The notes beneath the pieces are model-generated. The model ran no database searches. It saw nothing but the letters and a program-made list of their open reading frames with translations, and was not told the origin of the DNA. This document shows, piece by piece, positions 17,092 through 25,819 of a stretch of DNA of 64,000 bases. How positions within the stretch are numbered: the first letter of the stretch is position 1; each line of letters starts with the position of its first letter. A program made the translations under genes and the position numbers. Origin of the DNA: Serinibacter arcticus (GTDB lineage: Bacteria; Actinomycetota; Actinomycetes; Actinomycetales; Beutenbergiaceae); contig NZ_RHPJ01000001.1 of the NCBI RefSeq assembly GCF_004786095.1, positions 806,001-870,000 of the forward strand, written 5' to 3'.

Positions 17092-18822
17092 TCAGCGCCC
17101 GGTGTAGCTGTACTGGCCGGCGCGGTCGAAGAACCGGCCGATGACGGGGATCTCGGTGACGCCCTCGGCGTCGGCCATCACCAGCAGCTGGGAGGCGACG
17201 AACTCGGGCGCGTCCAGCAGCAGCCATCGCGAGACCCAGACGGGGCCGTACTTCTCGTTGAAGGAGGACAGCGTCTCCATCTGGGTGCCCTTGGCGAACC
17301 GCTCGAGCAGCGGCTTCACGAGCGTGTCGAGCCGGTTCTCTGACTCGCCCTTGAGCACCTGCCGCATGACGGCGAAGTTCAGTCCCAGCCCGCGCACACC
17401 CTCGCCCGGGCGCACGCCGGGGGCGACGCCGTCGCCGATCGCCGCGATGGTCTGAGCGATCGTGAAGTCCACGAGCCCGTTCGGGAGGTGCTCGACGTCG
17501 GTGCGGCGACGCATCACGTCGAGCGACCAGCCGTTGACGTCGCTCGCCGGGACCCACTGGATGAATGCGTCGACGCGGCCGTCGCCGTCGCGCGTGACCG
17601 ACAGCCACAACCCGGTGTCGGCCGGGTCGAGCAGCCGCGACAGCGTCATCGAGAAGCCGCGCTCGGTCTCGCCGCGCCGCGACTCGTCGCTGATCGCCAG
17701 GATCGCCTCGCGCAGCTCGGGCTCGAGGGTCGCGGGATCGTGGAAGGTGGTGGTGTAGCCCGCGCGCGCCACGCGGCCGACGGCGTTGCGCAGCGACTTG
17801 CGAGCGCCGCCCGCGAGCGTGAACTGCGAGCAGTCGACGATCGCCTCGTCACCCAGGTAGGCGGCCCGCAGGCCCGAGGCCTCGTACAGCGGCAGCCACT
17901 CCTGCGACGCGGCCACGACCGAGACCGACCAGCCGAAGTCCTGCGTGTGGGCCAGGAACTCCGCCCAGACCTCGGCGCGCTCCTCGCGCGGTCCGATCGG
18001 GTCGGGGGAGACGAGGCAGACGCCGCTGCGGGTGGAGTAGGCGACGACGGATTCCCCGGTGAAGAAGTAGTCCTTGTCGTCGCGCAGGGCGAAGTAGTCC
18101 AGGGTGCCGCCACCGTGGGCGGCCACGACGGCGCGCGCCCGCTCGCGGTCGCGCACGTGGTCGGCGGCCGAGCCCCGCGTCGGCCGCCGGGGTGCCAGGA
18201 GCGTCGCGCCGAGCGCGACGAGGAACCCGAGGAGGGCGACGACGTCGACCGCCCGCACGACCTCCCGCGTGCGGGCGTGAGCGGCCGCGCCCGGACCCTG
18301 GTCGATCAGGGCGAGGCCGACCAGCGAGAACGACAGCACGACGGCGACGGCGATCACCACCAGGAGGGCGGCCCGCCTGACCGCCCGACGCGACGCGCGG
18401 ACCCGGAACGCCCCGCGGTGGCGGAGGAGGTAGACCGCCCCCGCGAGCGGTAGCAGCCCGAGCAGGGCGCTCGGGTGGGGCGAGACGTGCAGCGCCGCCG
18501 AGGTGAGCAGGGCGCCGACCGAACCCCAGAGCGCGATCGTGTGACCGTTGCGCAGACCGCGGGCCGCACCCAGCAGGAGGATGGAGACGACGACGAGGGT
18601 CAATCTGGTCGATCCCGCCGCGAGCCACGGGACGACGTCGTGCACCACGCCCACGTGGCCCCACAGGTGCCGCTGCAGCGCGGAGACCACCGTGACGACG
18701 GCCAGCACGACCGTCGCCCGCGAGGACTGCAGACGCACCCGCTGCCGCGCCCGCCGGTGGTCGGCGGTGGTGGCCGTGACACGTGGCAGGAGGACCGAGG
18801 CGGCGGGGTCGGGGGCGCTCAC
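17092..18822 (-). CDS. MprF-like phosphatidylglycerol lysyltransferase (DUF2156), short form
   Basis: A 576-residue membrane protein. About six membrane spans fill residues 35-215. The cytosolic DUF2156 domain follows, with the family landmarks DYFALRDDKDYFF, GVCLVSPDPIGP, SLRNAVGRVARAGY, ISDESRRG and EKYGPVWVSRW. It should transfer lysine (or another amino acid) from a charged tRNA to phosphatidylglycerol, raising surface charge and cationic peptide resistance. Full MprF proteins have about 14 spans and 840 residues, so the flippase-like half is mostly missing. The GTG start 18822 has a TAGGAT box 6 bases upstream. The DMT transporter just downstream could in principle supply a missing transport step; that is inference. 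Confidence 0.85.
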   Translation of the reverse strand: MSAPDPAASVLLPRVTATTADHRRARQRVRLQSSRATVVLAVVTVVSALQRHLWGHVGVVHDVVPWLAAGSTRLTLVVVSILLLGAARGLRNGHTIALWGSVGALLTSAALHVSPHPSALLGLLPLAGAVYLLRHRGAFRVRASRRAVRRAALLVVIAVAVVLSFSLVGLALIDQGPGAAAHARTREVVRAVDVVALLGFLVALGATLLAPRRPTRGSAADHVRDRERARAVVAAHGGGTLDYFALRDDKDYFFTGESVVAYSTRSGVCLVSPDPIGPREERAEVWAEFLAHTQDFGWSVSVVAASQEWLPLYEASGLRAAYLGDEAIVDCSQFTLAGGARKSLRNAVGRVARAGYTTTFHDPATLEPELREAILAISDESRRGETERGFSMTLSRLLDPADTGLWLSVTRDGDGRVDAFIQWVPASDVNGWSLDVMRRRTDVEHLPNGLVDFTIAQTIAAIGDGVAPGVRPGEGVRGLGLNFAVMRQVLKGESENRLDTLVKPLLERFAKGTQMETLSSFNEKYGPVWVSRWLLLDAPEFVASQLLVMADAEGVTEIPVIGRFFDRAGQYSYTGR

Positions 18823-18828
18823 AGCGCG

Positions 18829-18834
18829 ATCCTA
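18829..18834 (-). promoter_or_regulatory. -10 box of the MprF-like gene (leaderless)
   Basis: TAGGAT on the minus strand, 6 bases before GTG 18822. It faces the esterase promoter at 18894-18899 across a short divergent gap. Confidence 0.55.
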
Positions 18835-18893
18835 GGTCCGTCGGCCGGTCGTCGCCCGGGGACGGCGGCGACGCCCTCCCGTCCCGGCGGTCG

Positions 18894-18899
18894 TAGCCT
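18894..18899 (+). promoter_or_regulatory. -10 box of the esterase gene (leaderless)
   Basis: TAGCCT, with 7 bases between it and ATG 18907. No ribosome binding site fits between them. Confidence 0.55.
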
Positions 18900-18906
18900 G
18901 ACGTCC

Positions 18907-20040
18907 ATGTCACCCGCGTCGGACGTCCCGACCCTCTCCCCCGACGTGGTCAGGGCCCTCGCCGCCGGCACGACCGACTGGATCTCGAGCTGGTGGACGG
19001 TGGCGGCGGTCGCGGCACTCGCTGTCGCCCTGCTCGCCCTCGGGTGGCGCGCGTCGCGACGGCGCGCCGCGGCCGGTCGCCCGCGGCGCCGCTGGATCAC
19101 GATCGCCTCGGCGAGCGTCGCGACCGTCCTCGCGCTGGCCCTGGCGGCGAACGTCACGGCCGGCTACTTCCCGACCGTCGGCGCCCTCGGGCGGTGGACG
19201 GGGTCGATGCTGGGCCTCGACGAGGGCGGGGACGACGCCGACGGCGGAGCTCCCGCCGGCGAGGTCGCGGAGGTCACGATCCCCGTGCCCGCCGACGTCT
19301 CCATGCCCTCCTCGAGCACCTGGATCTACACGCCGCCGGGCTACGACGCGTCGCGGACCTACCCCGTCCTCCTCCTCGCGCACGGGAGTCCGGGCACCTC
19401 GGCGGACTGGATCACGGCGGGTGAGGCCCCGCACGTGCTCGACGTCCTCATCGACGCCGGGGTGATCGATCCAGTCATCGCGGTCGCCTTCGACATGAAC
19501 GGCACGGGACCGGGCGCTGACGACACCGAGTGCCTCGACTCCACCACGGGCGGGTCCGACGTCGAGAGCTATCTCGACGACGTCGTCGTGCCCTGGGTGG
19601 ACGCCACGTACGCGACGAACGGCACCCACCTGATCGCGGGCTTCTCCGCCGGCGCGTTCTGCGCGCTCGACCAGGGCCTGCGCCACCCCGAGACCTACGC
19701 GGGGATCGTGGCGATCGCGCCGTACCTCGATCCCGGCAGCGGCGGCGAGGCCATGCTCGCGACGGCCGCCGAACGGGCCGCGCACGACGTGCGCGCCTAC
19801 GCCCCCGCGCTGCCGACGGCCGACCAGGCGGTCGCGCTGATGCTCGTGGACGACGACGACGGCACGGTCCGTGAGCACCTCGTGCAGACCGCGGACGACC
19901 TGCGCGGCGTCGGCCGCTCGGTGCTGCTGCACCAGGTCGACGCCGGTCACACCTGGGCGGGTGCGCGGGAGGCGTTCCCGCTGGCGCTGGTCGACGTCGC
20001 CCGGCACCTCGGGCTGACCCCGGTAACCTCGACGTCGTGA
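18907..20040 (+). CDS. Membrane-anchored esterase of the esterase D / PF00756 type
   Basis: A 377-residue protein. Two membrane spans (about 30-46 and 62-80) precede an outer alpha/beta-hydrolase domain. The nucleophile elbow is Gly-Phe-Ser-Ala-Gly, and the last His lies in DAGHTWAG. The sequence IYTPPGYDASRTYPVLLLAHGSPG, with its oxyanion region, is typical of the putative-esterase family that includes mycolyltransferases and ferri-siderophore esterases. The natural substrate is unknown. It is divergent from the lysyltransferase gene and overlaps the next hydrolase gene by four bases (GTGA). Confidence 0.82.
   Translation: MSPASDVPTLSPDVVRALAAGTTDWISSWWTVAAVAALAVALLALGWRASRRRAAAGRPRRRWITIASASVATVLALALAANVTAGYFPTVGALGRWTGSMLGLDEGGDDADGGAPAGEVAEVTIPVPADVSMPSSSTWIYTPPGYDASRTYPVLLLAHGSPGTSADWITAGEAPHVLDVLIDAGVIDPVIAVAFDMNGTGPGADDTECLDSTTGGSDVESYLDDVVVPWVDATYATNGTHLIAGFSAGAFCALDQGLRHPETYAGIVAIAPYLDPGSGGEAMLATAAERAAHDVRAYAPALPTADQAVALMLVDDDDGTVREHLVQTADDLRGVGRSVLLHQVDAGHTWAGAREAFPLALVDVARHLGLTPVTSTS
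20024..20029 (+). promoter_or_regulatory. Possible internal -10 box for the 20037 hydrolase gene
   Basis: TAACCT, 7 bases before GTG 20037, lies within the end of the esterase gene. The second hydrolase could therefore be expressed both by coupling and from its own leaderless promoter. Confidence 0.4.
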
Positions 20041-20999
20041 GTGTCGACCCCGCCAGCCTCCTGATCGAGGGCCCGTGGACCCACCACCACATCTCGGCCA
20101 ACGGTGCGCGCTTCCACGTGGCCGTCAGCGAACCCGCCGGCGAGGACCGCGTGGGCGTGGAGTCGCCACTCGTGCTGCTGCTGCACGGCTTCCCCCAGAC
20201 CTGGTACGCGTGGCGCCACCAGCTCCCCGCGCTCGCGGCGGCCGGCTACCGAGCCGCCGCGATGGACCTGCGCGGCTTCGGCAGCTCCGACAAGCCGCCC
20301 CGCGGGCACGACGCCCTCTCGCTCGCACGCGACGTGTCCGGGGTGATCCGGTCCCTCGGGGCGATCGACGCCGTCGTCGTCGGACACGGGTACGGCGCGC
20401 AGGTCGCGTGGTCGATGCCGACCCTGGCCCCCACCGTGACGCGCGCGATCGGCGTGCTCTCCTCGCCGCACCCGGTACCGCTGCGCTCGCGCAGTCCCCG
20501 CCTGGTCCCGGCGGGAACGCTCGCGAGCCTGGCGTTCGCCCAGCTCCCCTTCGTGCCCGAGCAGCGGTTGCGCCGCGACTGGGTCGGGCAGCTGCTGCGG
20601 GCGTGGGGCGCACCCGGGTGGGAGCCCGAGGCGGCCTCGATCTACGCCGACGCGATGCGGCTGCCGTCGGTGGCGCACCACGTGCTGGAGCAGGCGCGGT
20701 GGCAGGTGCGCTCCACCCCGCGCCCCGACGGTCAGCGCTACCTGATGGCGATGCGGGAGCGCATCTCGGTTCCGGTCCTCGGGCTGCACGGTCAGCTCGA
20801 CCGCTGCCTGCCGCCGCGCTCGCGCCGCTACGACGCCGCGCACGTCGCCGGGCCGTCGACCTTCCGGACGGTCCCGGGCGCCGGCCACTTCCTCCCGGAG
20901 GAGGCGCCCGACGTCGTCACGCAGCACCTGCGAGCGTTCCTGCGGTCGCTTCCCGACGCGGGTTCCGGACCGGACTCCGGTCTCTCAGACCTCGGCTGA
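20037..20999 (+). CDS. Alpha/beta-hydrolase fold protein lacking the usual nucleophile
   Basis: A 320-residue protein with the epoxide hydrolase/haloperoxidase-like layout: [14 protein letters not shown] (oxyanion hole), [12 protein letters not shown], an acid in LHGQLDR, and His in GAGHFLPEE. At the nucleophile elbow the sequence is Gly116-His-Gly118-Tyr-Gly120. The place normally taken by Asp or Ser is glycine, codon GGG at 20388-20390. Either a different residue is used or the protein is not a hydrolase. I recall similar GHGxGG sequences in other actinobacteria, so this may be a conserved subgroup. It is coupled to the esterase by GTGA and its end overlaps nth by 15 bases. Confidence 0.82.
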   Translation: MSVDPASLLIEGPWTHHHISANGARFHVAVSEPAGEDRVGVESPLVLLLHGFPQTWYAWRHQLPALAAAGYRAAAMDLRGFGSSDKPPRGHDALSLARDVSGVIRSLGAIDAVVVGHGYGAQVAWSMPTLAPTVTRAIGVLSSPHPVPLRSRSPRLVPAGTLASLAFAQLPFVPEQRLRRDWVGQLLRAWGAPGWEPEAASIYADAMRLPSVAHHVLEQARWQVRSTPRPDGQRYLMAMRERISVPVLGLHGQLDRCLPPRSRRYDAAHVAGPSTFRTVPGAGHFLPEEAPDVVTQHLRAFLRSLPDAGSGPDSGLSDLG

Positions 21000-21653
21000 C
21001 GGGCAGATGCCCGCGAGCGGGCACTCCCCGCACGCGGGACGGCGTGCGACGCAGATCCGACGGCCGTGGAAGATCAGCCGGTGGCACAGCACCACCCAGT
21101 CCTCCGGCGGGAACAGCTCGCCGAGCTCGCGCTCGACGCGCACGGGATCGACGTTCGCCGTCCACCCGAACCGGCGCGCGAGCCGGCCCACGTGCGTGTC
21201 CACGGTGATCCCCGGGACGCCGAACGCGTTGCCCAGCACCACGTTCGCCGTCTTGCGCCCGACGCCGGGCAGCGCGACCAGCGAGGCCAGGTCCCCGGGC
21301 ACCTCGCCGTGGTGCTGCTCGGTGAGCGCCCTGCCCAGGCCGATCAGCGCCGTCGCCTTGGACCGGAAGAAGCCCAGTGGGCGCAGGATCGCCTCGAGGT
21401 CGTCCTGATCGGCCTCGGCCATCGCGCGCGCGCTCGGGTAGCGCTCGAACAGCTCGGGGGTCACCTGGTTCACGCGGACGTCCGTGGTCTGGGCCGACAG
21501 GACGGTCGCGACCAGCAGCTGCAGGGGCGAGTCGAAGTCGAGCTCGCAGTGCGCGTCCGGGTAGAGGCGGGCGAGCTCGGCGGCGACGTCGGCCGTCGGC
21601 GCAGGGTTCTCGGTGGGCGGCGCACCCGCCACGGGATGCCTCGACGCCGTCAC
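20985..21653 (-). CDS. nth: Endonuclease III
   Basis: A 222-residue DNA glycosylase/AP lyase for oxidised pyrimidines in base-excision repair. The helix-hairpin-helix [16 protein letters not shown] is followed by the catalytic Asp region ([11 protein letters not shown]). The [4Fe-4S] cysteines [17 protein letters not shown] sit at the end. GTG 21653 is chosen because TAGCGT lies 7 bases upstream, the leaderless pattern seen repeatedly here. GTG 21662 would overlap that box. It is divergent from crp, a conserved actinobacterial arrangement. Confidence 0.95.
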   Translation of the reverse strand: MTASRHPVAGAPPTENPAPTADVAAELARLYPDAHCELDFDSPLQLLVATVLSAQTTDVRVNQVTPELFERYPSARAMAEADQDDLEAILRPLGFFRSKATALIGLGRALTEQHHGEVPGDLASLVALPGVGRKTANVVLGNAFGVPGITVDTHVGRLARRFGWTANVDPVRVERELGELFPPEDWVVLCHRLIFHGRRICVARRPACGECPLAGICPSAEV

Positions 21654-21660
21654 GTGTGCC

Positions 21661-21666
21661 ACGCTA
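21661..21666 (-). promoter_or_regulatory. -10 box of nth (leaderless)
   Basis: TAGCGT on the minus strand, 7 bases before GTG 21653. It supports this start over the in-frame GTG at 21662. Confidence 0.5.
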
Positions 21667-21735
21667 ACCCGGCCTGCCGGGCCGCGAGGCCGTACGGTGG
21701 GAGACTGAGGCCGCAAACCCATCAGGAGGTCGGAA

Positions 21736-22413
21736 GTGTCTGAGGACGTCGTACGGTCGGTCCCCGTCTTCGCGGACCTGGATGACGAGACGTACGCCGC
21801 CGTGCGCGGCGCGATGGTCTCGACGAGCGTCCGTCGGGGCGAGGTGCTGTTCCGCGAGGGCGAGCCGGGCGACCGGTTCTGGGTGATCGCGGCCGGCAAG
21901 GTCAAGCTCGGGCACGCCGCCCCCGACGGCCGGGAGAGCCTCCTCGCGGTCCTCGGCCCCGGCGAGATCGTCGGCGAGCTCTCCGTCTACGACCCGGGTC
22001 CCCGCACGGCGACGGCGACGGTGCTGGCGCCCTCGACCTTCCTCGAGCTCGAGCACTCCAAGTTCCTCGACCTGCTGCAGCAGCACCCCGGCCTCTCGCG
22101 CCAGCTGCTGCGCTCGCTGGCCCAGCGTCTGCGCAAGACCAACGCCGCACTCGCCGACCTCGTCTTCTCGGACGTGCCGGGACGCGTGGCCAAGGCGCTG
22201 CTGGATCTCGCCGCCCGCTTCGGGCGTCCCGTGGGCGCCGGGATCCGCGTGCCGCACGACCTGACGCAGGAGGAGCTCGCCCAGCTGGTGGGCGCCTCCC
22301 GCGAGACGGTCAACAAGTCTCTGGCGGAGTTCTCCACCCGCGGCTGGATCCAGCTCGACGGCCGCGCCGTCGTGCTGCTGGACCTGCAGCGGCTGGAGAA
22401 GCGCGCCCGCTGA
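21736..22413 (+). CDS. crp: Crp/Fnr-family cAMP-responsive transcription regulator
   Basis: A 225-residue regulator. The cyclic-nucleotide domain (about 8-120) has the phosphate-binding cassette [19 protein letters not shown], with Gly-Glu-Leu and Arg-Thr contacts. A long dimer helix follows, and then a winged helix ([24 protein letters not shown], about 170-195). It matches the GlxR/Rv3676 group, which binds TGTGA-N6-TCACA-type sites. The GTG start 21736 has AGGAGG at 21724-21729. A TACGGT box at 21693-21698 is a likely -10. The position opposite nth is conserved in actinobacteria. Confidence 0.93.
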   Translation: MSEDVVRSVPVFADLDDETYAAVRGAMVSTSVRRGEVLFREGEPGDRFWVIAAGKVKLGHAAPDGRESLLAVLGPGEIVGELSVYDPGPRTATATVLAPSTFLELEHSKFLDLLQQHPGLSRQLLRSLAQRLRKTNAALADLVFSDVPGRVAKALLDLAARFGRPVGAGIRVPHDLTQEELAQLVGASRETVNKSLAEFSTRGWIQLDGRAVVLLDLQRLEKRAR

Positions 22414-22461
22414 GGCGACCTGAGGGATCCGAGCCTCGCGGCGCAGGATCCCCGGTCGGGG

Positions 22462-22962
22462 TCAGCGCACGAGTGCGACGACCTCGACCTCGACCGGTGC
22501 GTCGAGCGGCAGCACCGCGACGCCGACGGCGGAGCGTGCGTGCGCCGTGCCGAACACCTCACCGAACAGCTCGCTGGCGCCGTTGATCACCAGCGGCTGA
22601 CCCGTGAACGCGGGGTCGGAGGCGACGAAGCCGACGACCTTGACGATCGCCACCACGTTGTCGAGGCCACCCGCGGCGTCCGCGACGGCGGCCAGCGCGT
22701 TCAGCGCGGCGACCCGAGCCAGGCCCGCGGCCTCGTCGGGGGCGACGAGGCCGTCACCGGCACCCACCTTGCCGGTGGCCAGGAGCTGACCCTGCACCAC
22801 CGGGAGCTGCCCGGAGGAGTGGACGAGGTCGCCCACCCGGATCGCGGGGATGTAGGCGGCCACGGGGGTGGCGACCGGCGGGAGCTCGAGGCCGAGGTCG
22901 GCCAGGCGCTGCGAGGGCGTCCGCGACGGCGTCGTGCCCGCGGTGGGGCCCGCGTCGCTCAT
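22462..22962 (-). CDS. RidA/YjgF-family protein
   Basis: A 166-residue protein with the RidA fold. Residues 40-165 show the family order VGDLVHSSGQLP, an internal alpha/beta segment with LDNVVAIVKVVGFVAS, and the closing ARSAVGVAVLPLDAPVEVEVVAL, including the usual Arg that would contact 2-aminoacrylate-type imines. The extra N-terminal 30 residues are common in actinobacterial members. It overlaps the small DUF4177 gene by four bases (ATGA). True RidA deaminase activity is likely but not certain, because this is a diverged subgroup. Confidence 0.85.
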   Translation of the reverse strand: MSDAGPTAGTTPSRTPSQRLADLGLELPPVATPVAAYIPAIRVGDLVHSSGQLPVVQGQLLATGKVGAGDGLVAPDEAAGLARVAALNALAAVADAAGGLDNVVAIVKVVGFVASDPAFTGQPLVINGASELFGEVFGTAHARSAVGVAVLPLDAPVEVEVVALVR

Positions 22963-23120
22963 CGCTCGCCGGTCGGGCGCTTGAGGTAGGCCACGAGCCC
23001 GTTGCCACCGGGGCCGGGCACGACCTGCACGAGCTCCCACCCGTCGGCACCCCACTGGTCCAGGATCTGCTTGGTGCTGTGGACGATGAGCGGAATCGTC
23101 GAGTACTCCCAGGTAGTCAT
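22959..23120 (-). CDS. Small DUF4177 protein
   Basis: A 53-residue protein with the DUF4177 pattern: WEYSTIPLIVHSTKQILDQWGADGWELVQV. The Gly-Trp-Glu-Leu-Val turn is the family hallmark. Function is unknown. It starts at ATG 23120, with TAGCAT 7 bases upstream on the minus strand, and is translationally coupled to the RidA-like gene. The pair next to crp recurs in actinobacteria, as far as I recall. Confidence 0.8.
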   Translation of the reverse strand: MTTWEYSTIPLIVHSTKQILDQWGADGWELVQVVPGPGGNGLVAYLKRPTGER

Positions 23121-23127
23121 GGCAGCG

Positions 23128-23133
23128 ATGCTA
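23128..23133 (-). promoter_or_regulatory. -10 box of the DUF4177-ridA unit (leaderless)
   Basis: TAGCAT on the minus strand, 7 bases before ATG 23120. Confidence 0.55.
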
Positions 23134-23233
23134 CGCGGGAGCAGGTCGGGACCTTCGTCCGCTCCGAGGCCGTGCGCACACAATCGCCACACGGCCTCGC
23201 CCCCGGCCCCACAAGCGGCGGCGGGCGGCCCCG

Positions 23234-23239
23234 TACGCT
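23234..23239 (+). promoter_or_regulatory. -10 box of the PBP gene (leaderless)
   Basis: TACGCT, 7 bases before ATG 23247. A GGAGG also sits between box and start but is too close to the ATG for normal use. Confidence 0.5.
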
Positions 23240-23246
23240 GGAGGAC

Positions 23247-25772
23247 ATGGCGTCTGCTCCCCGCGCACCCCGACACTCCGTCAACGTCTTCCAGGCCGTG
23301 GCACTCCTCATGGGCTTCCTGCTCGTCGCAGCAGCCGGTGGCGTGCTCACGGCCGGACTGCTGATGCCCGCGGTCGCGGCCGTCGGCTCGACGTCGAACG
23401 CTGCCCAGCAGCTGTTCGACGACCTGCCGACCGAGCTGCAGATCGCGCCGCCGTCGGAGAAGTCGCAGATCCTCGCGTCCGACGGCAGCCTGCTGGCGAC
23501 GTTCTTCGTCGAGAACCGCGTGGTGGTCCCGCTCGAGGGCGGCATCTCGCCGAACCTCCGCAACGCCGTGATCGCGACCGAGGACCGCCGCTTCTACGAG
23601 CACGGCGGGGTCGACCCCGAGGGTCTGGCGCGCGCCGTGCTCCAGACCGCGAGCGGGAACACGCAGGGCGCCTCGACGCTGACGCAGCAGTACGTCAAGA
23701 ACGTCCTCATCGAGGAGGGCCGCGTCTCCGGCGACGAGGACGCCATCGAGGCGGCGCGCGAGGCCGACGGCGCCGAGGGCATCAGCCGCAAGCTGCGCGA
23801 GATGAAGCTCGCGATCTCGCTCGAGAAGGTCTACGACAAGGACCAGATCCTCGAGGGCTACCTCAACATCGCGCAGTTCAGCGTCAACAACTACGGCGCC
23901 GAAGCCGCGTCGCAGTTCTACTTCGGCCACGGTGCCGCCGAGATGACGCCCGCCGAGGCCGCGCTGGTCGCCGGCGTCACCAAGAGCCCCGGCCTGTACG
24001 ACCCGACGCGCGGCACGCCCGACGACGGCTACCGGACCGCGACCGACCGCCGCGACACCGTGCTCGTCCAGATGCGCGACCAGGGCTACATCACGCCGGA
24101 GGACTTTGACGTCGCCGTCGCGACCCCTGTGGCCGACATGCTCAACATCACCCCGACACCGGTCGGGTGCAGCACCGCCGGGATCAGCGCCTACTTCTGC
24201 GAGTACGTGACCAACGTGCTGCTCAAGGACGGGTACTTCGGTGAGGACGTCGCCGCCGCCCGGAACGCCCTGCGCCGGGGCGGCTACACGATCCGCACCA
24301 CGATCGACCCGGCCCGCCAGCAGCAGGCCTACGACTCGCTCACGGCGCAGATCCCCGAGAACGACCCCTCCTACAACTCGCCTCGCGCCTCCGACCGTTC
24401 CGACGTCCACGGCATCTCCGGGGCGATCAGCACCGTGGAGCCCGGCACCGGCAACGTCGTCGCCATGGTCCAGAACACCAGCTACGGCGATGCCACGCCC
24501 GAGAGCCCCCGCGCCACGAAGCTGAACTTCAACGTCGACCGCGCCTACGGCGGCGGGGACGGCTTCCAGACCGGATCGACCTTCAAGGCGTTCGTGCTCG
24601 CGCAGTGGCTGATCGACGGCAAGTCGCTCAACCAGAACATCAACGCGGCCGACGGCCAGGTCTTCCCGCGGAACTCGTGGAACATCTCGTGCTCGCCCGC
24701 GAGCGCCGCGGACTACCCGCCTCGCAACCTCGAGCCCGGTGGCGGCACCATGTCCGTGCTCCGCGCGACCGAAGGCTCGGTCAACACGGCCTACGTCAAC
24801 ATGGCCAACCAGATGGACCTGTGCGCGCTGCGCGACACGACGTCGAAGATGGGTGTGCACGTCGGCACCGGCGTCATCGATCCCGACCTGCTTCCCCCGA
24901 ACAGCGGGTCCCGTGCCCTCTACGAGGAGCAGGCCGGTGCCGACATCCTCGCCATCCCGTCGATGGCGCTGGGGTCCAACACCATCGCACCGCTCACGAT
25001 GAACGCCGCGTTCGCGACCTTCGCCGCCAACGGCGTCTACTGCGAGCCGCGCTCCGTCACCGGCATCACCGACCGCGACGGCACCGAGATCCCCGTGCCG
25101 GAGCCCCAGTGCTCGCAGGCCCTCGACCCGGAGATCGCGGCCGGCGTGAACTACGCGCTGCAGAGCGTCGTCCAGCGCGGTACCGCGACCGGCGCCCAGA
25201 TCGGCCGGCCGGCCGCGGGCAAGACGGGTACGGCGAACGACGACTACCACGCGTGGTTCATCGGCTACACGCCGCAGCTCTCCACCGCCGTGTGGATGGG
25301 CCACAGCGAGGGCGACCTCCCGATGGTCCGCACCACGCTCAACGGACGCTACAACTCCCAGATCTACGGTGGCCGCATCCCCGCGCCGATCTGGGGCGAC
25401 TACATGGCCAAGGCCACCGAGGGCATGGAGGTCGTCGGGTTCCCCGACGCGCAGGAGCGCCAGGTCTTCGGCGACCGCGTCGCCGTGCCCGGCGTCGTCG
25501 GCCAGTCGGTGGGCGGAGCCACCACCACGCTCGAGCGGGCCGGGTTCAGCGTCAGCGTCGGCGAGGGCCGGTACAGCGCGAACGTCTCGCCCGGGAACGT
25601 CGCTGAGGCCTCTCCGGGTGGCCGTGTGGCACCCGGCAGCCGCATCACGATCTACCCGAGCCTCGGGCCGGAGCCGGCACCCGCGCCGACCCCGGACCCC
25701 AACGCCCCACCGGACCCGAACCAGCCGGCCCAGCCCGGCCAGCCCGAGCCCCCCGGCGGGGGTAACGGCTGA
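23247..25772 (+). CDS. Class A penicillin-binding protein (transglycosylase/transpeptidase) with PASTA domain
   Basis: An 841-residue bifunctional cell-wall synthase of the PonA type. One membrane span (about 14-40) is followed by the GT51 glycosyltransferase domain with EDRRFYEHGG from residue 112 and GASTLTQQYVKN. The transpeptidase domain has Ser444-Thr-Phe-Lys, Ser-Val-Asn and Lys659-Thr-Gly. One PASTA domain (about 755-812) and a Pro-rich tail end the protein. It polymerises and crosslinks peptidoglycan outside the membrane. The metallophosphoesterase gene follows directly, as in the M. tuberculosis ponA2-Rv3683 pair. The whiB4-type gene found there upstream of ponA2 is absent here. Confidence 0.94.
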   Translation: MASAPRAPRHSVNVFQAVALLMGFLLVAAAGGVLTAGLLMPAVAAVGSTSNAAQQLFDDLPTELQIAPPSEKSQILASDGSLLATFFVENRVVVPLEGGISPNLRNAVIATEDRRFYEHGGVDPEGLARAVLQTASGNTQGASTLTQQYVKNVLIEEGRVSGDEDAIEAAREADGAEGISRKLREMKLAISLEKVYDKDQILEGYLNIAQFSVNNYGAEAASQFYFGHGAAEMTPAEAALVAGVTKSPGLYDPTRGTPDDGYRTATDRRDTVLVQMRDQGYITPEDFDVAVATPVADMLNITPTPVGCSTAGISAYFCEYVTNVLLKDGYFGEDVAAARNALRRGGYTIRTTIDPARQQQAYDSLTAQIPENDPSYNSPRASDRSDVHGISGAISTVEPGTGNVVAMVQNTSYGDATPESPRATKLNFNVDRAYGGGDGFQTGSTFKAFVLAQWLIDGKSLNQNINAADGQVFPRNSWNISCSPASAADYPPRNLEPGGGTMSVLRATEGSVNTAYVNMANQMDLCALRDTTSKMGVHVGTGVIDPDLLPPNSGSRALYEEQAGADILAIPSMALGSNTIAPLTMNAAFATFAANGVYCEPRSVTGITDRDGTEIPVPEPQCSQALDPEIAAGVNYALQSVVQRGTATGAQIGRPAAGKTGTANDDYHAWFIGYTPQLSTAVWMGHSEGDLPMVRTTLNGRYNSQIYGGRIPAPIWGDYMAKATEGMEVVGFPDAQERQVFGDRVAVPGVVGQSVGGATTTLERAGFSVSVGEGRYSANVSPGNVAEASPGGRVAPGSRITIYPSLGPEPAPAPTPDPNAPPDPNQPAQPGQPEPPGGGNG

Positions 25773-25781
25773 CCGGGTCCC

Positions 25782-25812
25782 GCGGCTCCCGCCTCCTGCA
25801 GGCGGGAGCCGC
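25782..25812 (+). terminator. Perfect 13-base hairpin directly after the PBP stop
   Basis: Bases 25782-25794 (GCGGCTCCCGCCT) pair exactly with 25800-25812 around a 5-base loop, starting 9 bases after the stop. It looks like a terminator or attenuator. It also lies inside what may be the true 5' coding part of the metallophosphoesterase gene. Confidence 0.6.
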
Positions 25813-25819
25813 TCTGGCC

